From Breviolum minutum Mf 1.05b.01 (Eukaryota > Sar > Dinophyceae > Suessiales > Symbiodiniaceae), in the NCBI GenBank assembly GCA_000507305.1, contig DF239210.1, positions 124,001 through 188,000 of the forward strand: a stretch of DNA of 64,000 nt. The letters are read 5' to 3'. A program made the translations under genes and the position numbers. The notes below the pieces were generated by a model that was given only the letters and a program-made list of their open reading frames with translations, made no database searches and was not told the origin of the DNA. Each line of letters starts with the position of its first letter. Position 1 is the first letter of the stretch. Shown in pieces: positions 1 through 9,989 of this stretch.

Positions 1-1682
1 GAACATTGGTGATTTCAAGAAATTGCTGATTGAATTTTGGAATTCATATGCGAAATTTTACGCATCGCATCCTGTGTTCACTGACCACGCAAATGAGTTA
101 GGTTCTTGCATTCCAGTTGAAATGCATTCAGACGAGGGTACAGGCCTCAGGAAGACTGCAGTACAACAGTATTCTTGGGGCCCGATCTTGGCGGAGAGTG
201 GGAGCAGTTTGGACAGGTATTTTTTTTCTCGTGTCTCAACGCGGAGCAATACAAAGCTTACAATAGTGGCTACGTTGTGGGCAATGCTGTGCTTGACGAT
301 GTTTGCGAACATTTTGCTACGCAAGCAAAGAAAGCATATACGGATGGAATCTTGTCAGCTTCTCTGGGCAATTTTTATTTGGTATTTGTCGGACTGGAAG
401 GTGACCTCCCTGCACAAGCTCGCATATATAGATTGCGCCGGAATTTCGGTTGCGCACCAAATTGCATGTGTCCTTGGTGCGACGCAAATGATTCTACAGT
501 TCCGTATACTGACTGCAGGGACTGTGCCAGGTGGCGATCTACGGTGCACGCAAGTCGGCCATGGGACACGGAGGGGCCACTGTTGCACATTCCAGGCGGC
601 AATGATGAAATCATCTTGGCGAAGGACCTCTTTCATTTATGTCATTTGGGGACGGTTCGTGGCTTTGTGGTGAACACACTGTGCTATTTAGTGTCAATTC
701 GCATGTTTGTGTCTGGGTGGCATTTTTTTTTGCGATGTATAAAGCTACAAATTTTTGACGATGTTGCTGTCGCTGACTTTGCAATGTTGCCGAATGTTTT
801 CGTTGTCATCCATGCAGATATAGAAAACGCAATTTAAAAAAGACGGAATTATATATATATATATTCCAGGTATATAGAAACCATAATTAAAAAAGACGCA
901 ATTATGTATATCTTTTTTAATTATGGTTTCTACCTGCATATATATATATATATGTGTCTTTTTTATTTACGGTTTCTATACCTGCATGCTCGTCTGTCTG
1001 CTATACAATTGAGGATGGAAACAATGTGCCTGCTCGTCTTGCAAATGCGTACGCAAGTTTCCGACGCTGGTGCAAAGACATGCATGCAACCCCGAATGTG
1101 AAACATTTTACAAAAGAGAACCTCGGTTGGACTTCCATGACCAAGTTTCCGGATTGCTCATTCAAGGGCGCTGACACAAGACTGCTTTTGGGATGGCTAC
1201 TTCATTTCATGGACGAACCTGGCACAGAACTTGACGATGTATCTACAAACGCGTATATAGCTGCCAAAGCGATGGACGATTTCTTGAGATTTTGCTTCGG
1301 GAATAAAGATTCGCAGGGCTGCAGAAAAATATTGCTGACGCGAGAGGAAGCTGTGCTGTGTGCGTCAATGTTGAAAGTGTACCTGGACCAGTTCACCTTT
1401 CTTGCGAGGACCTGTTTCAATCGCGCACAGCAATTTTTTAATTTTACGCCCAAATTTCACTATTTGATGCATGTGTCGTGGGATCTTGAAATGCAGATCC
1501 TTGCGTCGGGAGAGAATGATAAAATTCTGTCCCCAGCATGTTTTTCGACGCAAATGGCGGAAGACGCAACTGGTCGCTCGTGCAGAATAGCGAGAACGTG
1601 TCACCCAAACACCACGAGTCTCAGGGTGGCCGAAAAATGGCTCATTACCTGCAAACTCATGTGGAACGATATGGACGAATGA
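1..1682 (+). pseudogene. Dinoflagellate multi-copy hypothetical protein, 3' part, frame-broken
   Basis: The reading frame is open from the left edge to a TGA at 1680-1682, but it needs one frame change and one intron. The first block (to about 221) shifts frame at a run of eight T (221-228). One added T would join it to the next block, which holds the motifs GDLPAQARIYRLRRNFG and CMCPWC. That block runs to about 690. After an intron, the last block starts near 1013 behind the acceptor ATTGAG and contains the motifs KENLGWTSM, FHYLMHV, SPACFSTQMAED and RTCHPNTTSLRVAEKW. I recall this set of motifs from multi-copy predicted proteins of Symbiodiniaceae; their function is not known to me. The Cys-rich CxCPWC segment is loosely like the zinc-binding part of some transposases, but that is only inference. 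The homopolymer break may be a sequencing error or a sign of decay. Confidence 0.6.
691..1012 (+). other. Intron with three copies of an inverted AT-rich unit
   Basis: This is the inferred intron of the first gene. It contains 869-896 and its inverted copy 911-934 (both carry the core GAAACCATAATTAAAAAAGA or its complement). A third, diverged copy in the same orientation as the second lies at 954-983. TA-repeat tracts separate them. The 869-934 arms could fold into a strong hairpin. The pattern resembles an intron built from or invaded by a small inverted-repeat element. Confidence 0.5.
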
Positions 1683-1961
1683 ATGCGTGGTGGAAAAACT
1701 TACAATGCGGTATTCAAGCGGCGCTGGAAATGTCATTTTTTATCAGTTTTGCATGATTATCATTCGTAAAATGTTTTGCACTGCGAGGGCATCAGAAGAA
1801 TTCGCAATTTCAACCTTCAGCTGTGTGTCAAAAGAAATTCTTCGCCATTTCCAATATTCTACGATGATCTCATGTCAACCTTTCCGATTTCAAACTTTTG
1901 CAAGATTTAGGATGAATGTTATATAAAAATATATACATATAAATAAATATTTATATATATA

Positions 1962-2041
1962 TACAATCTTCTTTATCTTCCTTCGTAAGTGTTGAAATTT
2001 TCAATAATTTCAACACTTAAAGGAAGATAAAGAAGATTGTA
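1962..2041. repeat. 80-nt near-perfect hairpin in a convergent intergenic gap
   Basis: Arms 1962-1983 and 2020-2041 are perfect complements over 22 bp. After a short bulge, 1987-1999 pairs perfectly with 2006-2018 (13 bp), leaving a 6-nt loop. It lies between the 3' ends of a plus-strand gene (1682) and a minus-strand gene (2662), in an AT-rich stretch with TA repeats. It could be a small non-autonomous element, a hairpin RNA precursor, or a transcript-end structure. The sequence alone does not decide. Confidence 0.85.
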
Positions 2042-2228
2042 TCAATTGTATCATGTGAGATTTGTATATATATATATAAAGTACAGACATATATATATAT
2101 TATATATTTATATAGGGCACGTGCATCTCACTGTTGTTTCTTTCTTGGTGAAGTTTCGGCAATTTTGTTGACCCATGCCGCACTTTCCGAGGCAGTTTTT
2201 CCGACAGAACCCAAAAATCAAACCAAAA

Positions 2229-2510
2229 ATTGGTTTCCCAGTGGCTCGGGCAGTTTTAACAGCACGTTTCCAATTTGCACATGCATGGGAGTTTTCCGAC
2301 AGGGTCACATTTTTGCGACAAAAAATCGGTTTCTTGAGGTACCGTTATATTTCCGGTATTATTAGCGGCACTTTATTCCAAACACAAATTGGTTTCCCAG
2401 TGGCTCGGGCAGTTTTAACAGCACGTTTCCAACATGCATGCATGCAGGGAATTTTCCGACAGGGTCACATTTTTTGCGACAAAAAATCGGTTTCTCGAGG
2501 AAAATGACAA
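2229..2510. repeat. Tandem duplication, unit about 159 bp
   Basis: The block starting at 2229 (TTGGTTTCCCAGTGGCTCGG) is repeated from 2388. Both copies continue through the same TTTTCCGACAGGGTCACAT segment and end near a TCGGTTTCT motif. The second copy is shorter at its right end. No coding frame is supported here. Confidence 0.85.
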
Positions 2511-2530
2511 TTTCTGAAAAACCAAAAGTT

Positions 2531-2567
2531 GGTTAAACCAATTCTTAGGCCCGGAATTGGTTTAACC
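2531..2567. repeat. Short perfect inverted repeat
   Basis: GGTTAAACCAATT at 2531-2543 pairs perfectly with AATTGGTTTAACC at 2555-2567 around an 11-nt loop. It lies about 95 bp beyond the stop codon of the minus-strand gene that ends at 2662, so it could fall in that gene's 3' untranslated region. Confidence 0.75.
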
Positions 2568-2661
2568 ATTTTTTTTTGGTTTCCCAGTGGTCCAGGTATA
2601 TATATCGAAAAGCCTAACTAACAAAGATCGATGCATGGAAAGATCAAGAAGGGGAGAGGAC

Positions 2662-3619
2662 CTACACCAAACCACCAAACCCATATGTTCCAAACCCTGC
2701 AGCCAAAGCACCAGGGACATCATGCTGTGGCAAAGGTCCGCCGGGCATATTGCTAAGCTTGCGCTTCAATGCATCCATTCGTTCTTTGCTCGCCTTAGGC
2801 CGACCACTCTACTAATGCTGCAGGTATATGTGACCATCAAATGTAACCAAAGCAGTTTAGCAAAAACCCAAATGAAGAAAAATGGACTAAGTAACACCAG
2901 ATCACATCAATCATTTTTTGCAGCTCTCTCTTCCGGGATTCCCGGATGGATAGCTGTGAAGTGTCCCCAAAGCCAACCGCTGCCATACCATCTAGTAAGG
3001 TACCCGAAGATGTTGAACGCTCAGTCATGACCCTGCAAGACTTATACCCTGGAACTAGACTTAGAGCCTAAAGTAGCCTTTGGAAAGAGCAATCAGCTAT
3101 GAATGTCAAGATATGCATCTCTTAAAGTGTTTCAGTAGAGTTGGGTCACTTAAATAGCCCATTTTCACAAACGAGCACAACTTTGGGGTAAAAAGAAAAA
3201 CCTAAACAACCACTTTTTGAAAGTGCGCTCGTTTGCGGAAATGTGCGCTCGTTTGCGGGAATGTGCGCTCGTTGTGCGGCCTAGTTTTTCACCTCCCCAA
3301 ACGCCAAACTCTCGAAATCCAGAGTTGAAATGGCATAAATTGCAAATTTCCAAATTTCATCATTGGAAAAGTTGAAACTCTCAAGTTTGGCCCTCGCCAA
3401 CCCCAACTGCGGTGCTACGCTGCAGCGAATCTAACTCATCCTTGAGGTTGCTGGATCCAAGAACCTGCAACGACTGCAACATGATAAGCCCCCTAAAGCG
3501 AATAGGTTTGGTCAAGGGTTTCCGAAAAAAAACAATCTTAATCCTATATCAGATGTGCCTGCGATTTGTATTCCTCATAGAAATCCATCATTGTATCCCT
3601 CCATGGACCAGCTGGCATC
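2662..3619 (-). CDS. 3'-terminal exons of the 2.7-10 kb gene
   Basis: Four small exons give the C-terminus. 3559-3619 (MPAGPWRDTMMDFYEEYKSQ) has a GC donor. 3403-3464 has uncertain ends. 2906-3032 (TLLDGMAAVGFGDTSQLSIR) has a GT donor at 2905. 2662-2808 (MDALKRKLSNMPGGPLPQHD, then TYGFGGLV and a TAG stop) is the last. Phases agree between 3559-3619 and 3403-3464, and between 2906-3032 and 2808-2662. No domain is recognised. Confidence 0.55.
3220..3282. repeat. Short tandem repeat GTGCGCTCGTTTGCGG
   Basis: Three near-identical copies of a roughly 20-bp unit (GTGCGCTCGTTTGCGGGAAT) lie in tandem, the last one truncated. They fall in an inferred intron of the minus-strand gene. Confidence 0.8.
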
Positions 3620-4209
3620 CTGCCAAGATACGGATTGCATAAATTATATAGATTGAGTATCAGTGCTAGATGGCCCAACAAAAAATCAATACGTACCAGA
3701 CTGGAAACCGTACTCCTCACTTTGGTTGAAGTGATGAGGTATGTTAAGGGCTCCAATAGGTTGGCATCCTCCCACAGATCCCCCATCTCAAGCTTCTGAA
3801 ACTGAACCAATGGCGAGGACCCAATCTCTATTTGCGGCTTGAAGCGGAGGTCACGTCGCCCAGAGGAAGAGGTGAGGTGTTGTTCAAAGGCTTTAAGGAC
3901 AGCCTGCCCAAATCTCCTCGGATACTGCCTAAGTGGGAAGAACCCTAACAAAAGTATATAGCGCTAGATGTTTGGTAAGGTGACACGTTGAAGGTACAGC
4001 GTTCTATATATCTTTGGCTCGTTTTAACGTATATATATAGAGCTCTAGTATATAAGGTATATAGTATATCTGCAGATTAATCTTTTATGTGGGGGTGAAA
4101 CGCTTTTGGTGTGGAAAAAACTTTTGTGGGGAATCAGCACTTCGTTCCCCCAAAGAAATTGGCCGGGAAATCAGCCCTTTGTTCCACCAAAAGAATTCAG
4201 GGAATCACT

Positions 4210-4714
4210 TTATATATATAAGGCCCCTACTCTCAACACTTCTTGCACTGCCGGGCAGCTGCGTGGATGAAAGCGCAGGGGTTCCATGAAATCTCTTCTC
4301 GCCTTTGGCGTTTTGATACTTGCCTTAGCCGGCTGGGATACTAAACTGCAAAGGCATGATTTTATATAATTGGCTATCGATATCAAAGTTTCGAATTTTA
4401 ATGCATTCAAAGTACGAACTGTTTTGATGGTTGTTCTTTTTTTCTTTTCTTCTTGAGTGAGGGTACCAAGGTCGAACCCCTGAATTTCTAGCATGTTTGA
4501 ATAGGCCACTGTCCTTTTCGCAGACCCCCCTCCATGCAACATCATCCAGAAGTTGCACTCATAGACCTTAATGGGTGTGTGGGCAGAGAGGTCATGGAAA
4601 ATAAAAGGGGCTGTTGCAATGATTGCATGGATATCAGTCAAGGTGCTACGCAAACGTGATTCACTAGCCAATCCATCCGGTAGTGTCGCACCAATAAACT
4701 GTTCGCCGGCTGCT
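4210..4714 (-). CDS. Exon(s) of the 2.7-10 kb gene, WMMLHGGGSAKRT block
   Basis: The frame is open from an acceptor near 4715 (GGATAGTAG) to the stop at 4210. It contains TLPDGLASESRLRSTLTD, FWMMLHGGGSAKRTVAYSN and FDLGTLTQEEKKK. The segment after about 4440 (near TTIKTVRTLNALKFE) is less typical and may include an in-frame intron before the basic stretch around ASIKTPKARRDFMEPL. The position between the APDCSSWG and YPRRFGQAV exons matches the order I remember for this family. Confidence 0.55.
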
Positions 4715-4844
4715 CTACTATCCATATCGAGTTGCGGGATAGAACAACAAGGATAGCGCATACCATCCTAGGTTCACATATATAAAAGCTTCTAGATCAA
4801 CATGCAATATCGATTTGCATAGGTACGTGTTTCCATTCTAATCC

Positions 4845-5485
4845 AAGACTCCGTGCCACCATCGTGTTTGCCGATCTGACCCACTTAGAAAACAGATTAC
4901 CAGCACTGTTGATGTAGCTACGTTTGCTAGAGCCTCTAGCTGGTATGCCCCAACTCGAGCAGTCAGGGGCCCAGAGACTCAAAGAGTTCGTGGGCATCTT
5001 AGACACCACCCAAAGCACCAACCTCGTCCCAGGAATCATTAAGCTTTAGAATGGGGCAATTTGGAAACATGGCACTTCCACATACGGGTTGACAAGCCAA
5101 GTAGCAAGAACCCTGCTGGACTTAGAAAGTCCATAGTCTTGGGATTGAAGTCACGGTCATAGGAAGCTGTTCGGTAACCTGCCTCATGCCTTAATTGGGC
5201 GAGGCCAATGAAAACCTTTAGGGCTTTAGGGGTATCTTGATGGTGGTTTCAAATCTTTATCTGCTGACATTTCCCCAAAAGTATATATAAAAAGATATGG
5301 AAACCACCATCAAGCCCATGTTAGAATATCGGCTCCAATCTATTACACCTTTAGAAGCAGTATCTTGGGGCAAGGACATCACCTTGGTTACGGCTTGCTT
5401 CCCTGCAAAGACTTCCAAGAAGTTGAACTCCGGGTGATCAGTCGCTATTGGTGGATCCATCCATCCAATCAGTAATACCTTAGCT
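4845..5485 (-). CDS. Exons of the 2.7-10 kb gene with methyltransferase-like motifs
   Basis: Three coding blocks are separated by short introns. Block 1 (5383-5485) contains FNFLEVFAGKQAVTK. Block 2 (about 5105-5215) contains LRHEAGYRTASYD and FLSPAGF. Block 3 (about 4845-5020) contains APDCSSWG and SANTMVARS. The intron between blocks 1 and 2 (5216-5382) has a canonical GT donor and AG acceptor, joins in phase 0, and contains the family A element. The order FAG-x, then APxCSSW, loosely recalls motifs I and IV of C5 cytosine methyltransferases (FxGxG and PC). The PCQ signature is not intact, so catalysis is not claimed. Confidence 0.6.
5236..5314. mobile_element. Family A inverted-repeat element (79 bp) inside a 167-bp intron
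   Basis: Arms CTTGATGGTGGTTTC (5236-5250) and GAAACCACCATCAAG (5300-5314) are perfect 15-bp inverted repeats. The interior carries the family's TTTCCCC box. The element lies inside the intron 5216-5382, so nearly half of the intron is the element. Related copies occur near 22.6, 27.8 and 29.7 kb, with degenerate ones near 12.4 and 26.0 kb. No transposase is encoded, so it would be non-autonomous. Confidence 0.8.
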
Positions 5486-6479
5486 AAGATATAAAGTTTA
5501 TGGCTTTGAGGATACATCCCATTGAATTGCAAAATGGCTGAGGTTCAAACCAATGCGATTAGAACCTCAAAGGTGATTCCATCCACTTAGTGTTTTGTGT
5601 GACTCCATATGATTGATATCGACTAATTTCATTCGATGAAAAAAAGGGTCCTTGGGAGCTTGAACATGTTGAAGCCGTTCCACGGGCCCATCCATTGCTA
5701 CTCCGGGGTTGTGGGAAACCAAGAGCAAGCTACAGTTTGACACCCAAAAGCTTCATTGGGAATGCATGCGGTATTGAAAATTTGTCAAAGTCAAACTCAC
5801 AACTTCACAGCTGGAGGTCCATCATGTTGCCCCTGAATCCTCAACTCCAAAAACATGAAGGGAAGACCACCCCGCCGAGAATGCAAGGCCCAACGCCTTG
5901 CCTTCGGCATCGTCAATCAAGCTCCTGGAGGAGGTGGCGAAGCTGGTTTGTGGAATAGGTTGCCACACTATGTGGCTTGGAATTTTGAAAAGATTCAAGC
6001 CCTGAACTGAAATCACTAGATCATGTTGGCCATCATTTAAAAGATTTCAATCGTTAAATGTTGGAACATTAATGGATCGATATATCATTTGCAAAAGATC
6101 TAGATCCGAGGGTGAACCGGTGGAACAAATCTATCAAAAGCTCAGTGGTGTCCCAAGGATAGCTAGGAGGCATTTTTTGCATGGATGCGCTTCAACACTT
6201 CAAGATCCAAAGCATGGGCCTGTGCCCACTGGCTAATCATTCAAGGGGTATCCCTTGAAACATACCACGATGGCTTGCTTTGCAAGCTCCCCAGAAACAT
6301 CTATAAGATTTGATCACATCCATTTGCATATACGTACACAGCGATCACTCAAGGCACACTCAGCTGGGCTTGATCCCCTGCAGCCACATGTGCTCACATA
6401 GATCACATAGTTTCCTTATACGCCTGAAGACCAGGACCAACATCCCCCAAAAGAAAACGATGAACTAAATATAGAAATG

Positions 6480-7350
6480 AATCTAACATATTCGACATTG
6501 CTTGCTGCAGTATTTTAATGTTGTAGGCCTGTTTTCCAGCTTCCTTTGCTTCCTCTTCTGATTTGCCTGCTCCCAACGCTGCCTTTCTTGCAGCGTGGTA
6601 AGCTGCGCTTTTCCTGCTCACCCTTTTCTTTGCATCTTCCTTCTTAGAATCTTCTTTTGCACCAGAGGTGCTGCTCTTGTTAGCACTGTTTTTATTCTCA
6701 GCATCAAGAACAGTAGCTGGTCTTTTTTTTCCTGGTTTCTCTTCCACTGGTACCTTTGCTGCCTTATTCTGCGCCTTCTCCTTGTTTGCTTTAGCAACTC
6801 TAGCTTTGTTTGCTTTTGGGGTATCCACTACATCCACCACGGAAGTTTTGGTCCTAGCTTTCTTTTTCAAAGGCAACTCCTCCTCAGTGTCTTTGATCTT
6901 AGATCCTTTCGCATGCTTCCTGGGGACCTTGTCTGCTTTTTGTTTGCTGGAATCATTGGATCCTTGAGCCATGTCGGCCTTACCCTTCACCTTTTCCTTT
7001 TGTGCTTTCAAACCTTTTTGGCTAAATTGTTTAGTCCCTTCCTTCTCTACAGATTTCCTTGTAGACCTCTTAGGTTTGCCTTCTACCCCCTCATCTCCGT
7101 TTCCATCCCCACCATCTTGAACAGCTTTACCACGGCCACGGCCACGGCCCTTTCCCCTGCCACGCCGAGCTTCATAACCTCTGATGTTCTTGAGTTGCTC
7201 CGTAGGTGAAATGGGTGTAATCTGTTCGATAGCAACGGGGCACGGAGGGTTGGGAATCTCATACGAAGTTTTCTCCTTTTCATCATCTTCACATGAATCA
7301 GTCTTTGTGCTTTGATCTTGTTCCTTGACCTCACCTGTAGCTTCTTCATC
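6480..7350 (-). CDS. Exon of the 2.7-10 kb gene: basic, lysine-rich region
   Basis: The exon starts after the acceptor AAATTGCAG and is dominated by Lys, Arg, Glu and Ala, including an RG-rich patch (RRGRGKGRGRGRGKA). It ends with SAAYHAARKAALGAGKSEEE, a motif I recall as common in dinoflagellate predicted proteins. The composition suggests a disordered, possibly nucleic-acid-binding linker; this is inference from composition only. The frame stays open past 6480 to a stop at 6403, but the tail after KQAYNIK looks like intron read-through. Confidence 0.6.
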
Positions 7351-7421
7351 CTGCAATTTTGAGTACATTTAATGCTGAAAAAATGTGCAGAACTAAAATG
7401 CATGACTGTAACGGATATCAC

Positions 7422-8337
7422 AACAGTGTCTCCTTGGAGCTTTGGGGTGGATCTTGTTTTGGATCAACGGCATGGGCTAGTTCATGCTCAGCTTTTTCCA
7501 AAGCATCTTCCGTCTCAAGGGTTCCCATGGGCAATGTTTCCAAATTATCAACACCTAAGAATTCAAAATCAACAAATGAAAGGATTCTTTCAGGAAACTC
7601 TACCTCAATATACTGAATGAATGAAATCCTATATAGCTTCCAGAACTCCATGCTGACAAAGGGACTTGCCACAGAAGCCAATGTAGGCAGGGCTGTTGCT
7701 CTGCATGGTGTAGCCACTGCTTGCTGCCTAGCTTTCTCCTCAACAACAGGACTAACGTTTTCCTTTTCTGGGGGGCCACCTTCCTGATCTTTACCACCAT
7801 CCTCAAACTTCGGTTCCTCAACAATGTGGTTACTACCCTCTGCAACGACTTGGGGGACAAACATTTTGGCACAGGGGTCGAATCTTGGTGGTTCGTCACC
7901 GTATGCTACTTTTTCAGTCATGGCCAGTTCATCTAGGAGAATGGCTTCCTCCAATTCCGCATCTCTCAATTCTTTCTGTAGCTGTTCCATCTCTAGCTCT
8001 TCTAGTTGCTGTTGCAGCCACTGCATCTGAAGATACTCAAGCTCTAGTGCTTCTATGTCATCACCCCCTGTAATTTGATTTTCCTCGGAGACCTTGGCTG
8101 TCAAGTCCTTTGCTGTGTCCTTTGATGATTCCTCTGCCGCATCCCTTGCTGGTGGTGCCAAGTCAGCCGTGTTTTTCACTTCCTTTTCAAATGGGCAACG
8201 TGTGGACTTGAAAGACTCAGAGCTACCTTTCTGTTTGCACCGAAGGCATTCTAATCCAAATTCACGATGCTTAACTAGGTAGTGGACGTGAGGAGGTAGT
8301 TCAGGGAAAGAGCAATCATCATCAACAGCAGGGCTGA
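7422..8337 (-). CDS. Exon of the 2.7-10 kb gene: cysteine motif then coiled coil
   Basis: The exon opens after the acceptor TTCTACAG (start 8337). It reads through CSFPELPPHVHYLVKHREFG and a Cys pair (CLRCKQKG) into an acidic, Glu/Gln/Leu-rich region that is very likely a coiled coil (around ELEYLQMQWLQQQLEELEME). A less biased C-terminal part follows and ends near a GT at 7421. It is the longest uninterrupted coding stretch of the gene (about 305 codons). The CLRC and RCPF cysteines could bind a metal, but a full zinc-finger pattern is not visible. Confidence 0.65.
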
Positions 8338-9989
8338 CTGTAGAACCTTAATCCCGAAGAACCATGATATCAGCTTAATATGGGAGTCAACTATATATAA
8401 GCTAGTGCATATTAATGCATGATGACCGGTACCTTCACACCAAAGCAATGCCAGCAAGCAGCCAGGTGGATGATGTGGAATCCAAGGTTCGCTTGAGGCT
8501 TGACCTGAGCAGCTTTACGGGTGGAGGGGGTGGAAACTTCATTGGTTTCAATGCAGAAATATCTAGGGCAACTACCTTCCTCAGAAGGCTTGGGCTCAGG
8601 AATATCACGCTCAGAAGTGTTCTCGGGCTCGGGTGGAATGACTAGGTCCTATAAGCATCAGTGGTTTTGAGTTTTGACGGAGAAAAGTTGAAGCCTAGCC
8701 ATGAGCAAAAGGATCTTAAAAAGGTGTTTAGACATACCAGCAGTTCGTTGAATTTTTGGCAGTCTATAGACCCGATAAGTAGTGCAGGATTTCAGCCAAA
8801 TAACCGAAGTACCACCAACGCCCCATTTAACTTTAGTCCTCCGATGGGTCCACTATCGGATCATCAGCGTTCTCAGCGTCACTTTCTTCTCCCTCGCCCT
8901 CCCCTTCTTCCCAGACTTCTTCCCCTTCTTCCCCTTCCGGAGGAGCATCCGGAGCTTCAACACCTGCAATACTGGGATCATTTTCCACCTAGTGAGCTAG
9001 ACGCTGATAAAACATGGAATGAATTTACATGACCTATATAGAGACAGTGCCTGAAGATGCGGAATCAGTTCTGGAGTAACTGGATGAAGATCTTGGGCTA
9101 CGATCAGGGACGGGTATCCCTGCCGCTTCCATCAGATCTCTGATGGCAGGCTCCCTTGGACGGTGGCCCCGTTTCGCAATTCTTCCAAAGATAAAAGTGA
9201 GGGTTCTCAGGATCCAAGCTTCTCCCTGAATAACGGATCCTTAGATAAGCAATTACTCGTACCATGGGCCTCATTACTGTATTGAAATCATATGCAGTCA
9301 GTAGATAGAACAAAGGCTGGCACTGTCAGGTAGAGATTTTCCACGGGGCCGGCAACCATGTAAGAAAATCTGGACTGCTTCGGCAATCACATTGACCGTG
9401 GGTCGTAGTCCTAAGTTGGGATCCAAAACTTTCTCTAGCATGGGGGGGTTGAACATGATAGGCTGGTGTTCACTTAATATGCATCGACCTTATCTATATG
9501 TACTGACAAGTCTCCAAGGTGTTGGATGATAGGTTTCAGCAACTGGGCGTTCTGACTCACCTCCAACCTATCCAAGTCAGACCGCTTGCCCACCTTTGCC
9601 ATTATGCCGGCTGCGGCGTAGTTGCAAAGATCTGGCATAGAGCGCCACTCTTGCACCACAGAATTAACTGCAGTAGAAGCAGCCATTGTGGGCTAGGACA
9701 CCCCGAAACTAGGACTTGGTGAGTCAGCTGGTCAGGGCCAAATGGCTAACATGGATTGGCTACTGTTGGTATTTCCAGGATTAACTTTCCTTACCTGCAC
9801 GTTATACTTTCCCAATCGTTGGCTGTTTGCCAGTTTCATTTTCACCTTCAGGGCTTTCCTGAACTTTAAGGGGTCTTGGCAATACAATTTTTCCGATGTT
9901 CCCAGAACCTCCAGACCCCCTAGCCCATGCTCGGTCTCCTCAATGGAGCAGGCCAGAAGTGAAGTGGACATCGCCGACCGCCGGCATCA

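Larger units (their letters stand above)
2662..9971 (-). pseudogene. Multi-exon dinoflagellate multi-copy protein with FLEVFAG and APDCSSW motifs, frame-broken
   Basis: About 18 exons on the minus strand read as one long protein. Inferred exons, from 5' to 3' of the gene: 9795-9971, 9504-9692, about 9330-9462, 9215-9326, 9040-9214, about 8840-8995 (acidic), 8432-8650, 7422-8337, about 6480-7350, about 5826-5950, 5383-5485, about 5105-5215, about 4845-5020, 4210-4714, about 3698-3944, 3559-3619, 3403-3464, 2906-3032 and 2662-2808, which ends in TAG. Phases agree at most of the junctions I could check in the 3' part. Two neighbouring blocks, at about 9327 and 9215, change frame with no room for an intron, and the 7422/7350 junction is off by one. 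I recall the motifs FLEVFAGK, APDCSSWG and WMMLHGGGSAKRT from many Symbiodiniaceae predicted proteins. The function is unknown. The copy may be a decayed member of the family, or the assembly may contain indels. Confidence 0.6.

Noticed and set aside
6595-7209. 204-codon plus-strand open frame rich in Leu, Phe and Ser
   Set aside because: Antisense of the lysine-rich exon of the 2.7-10 kb gene. Lys-rich codons read as Phe/Leu on the opposite strand.
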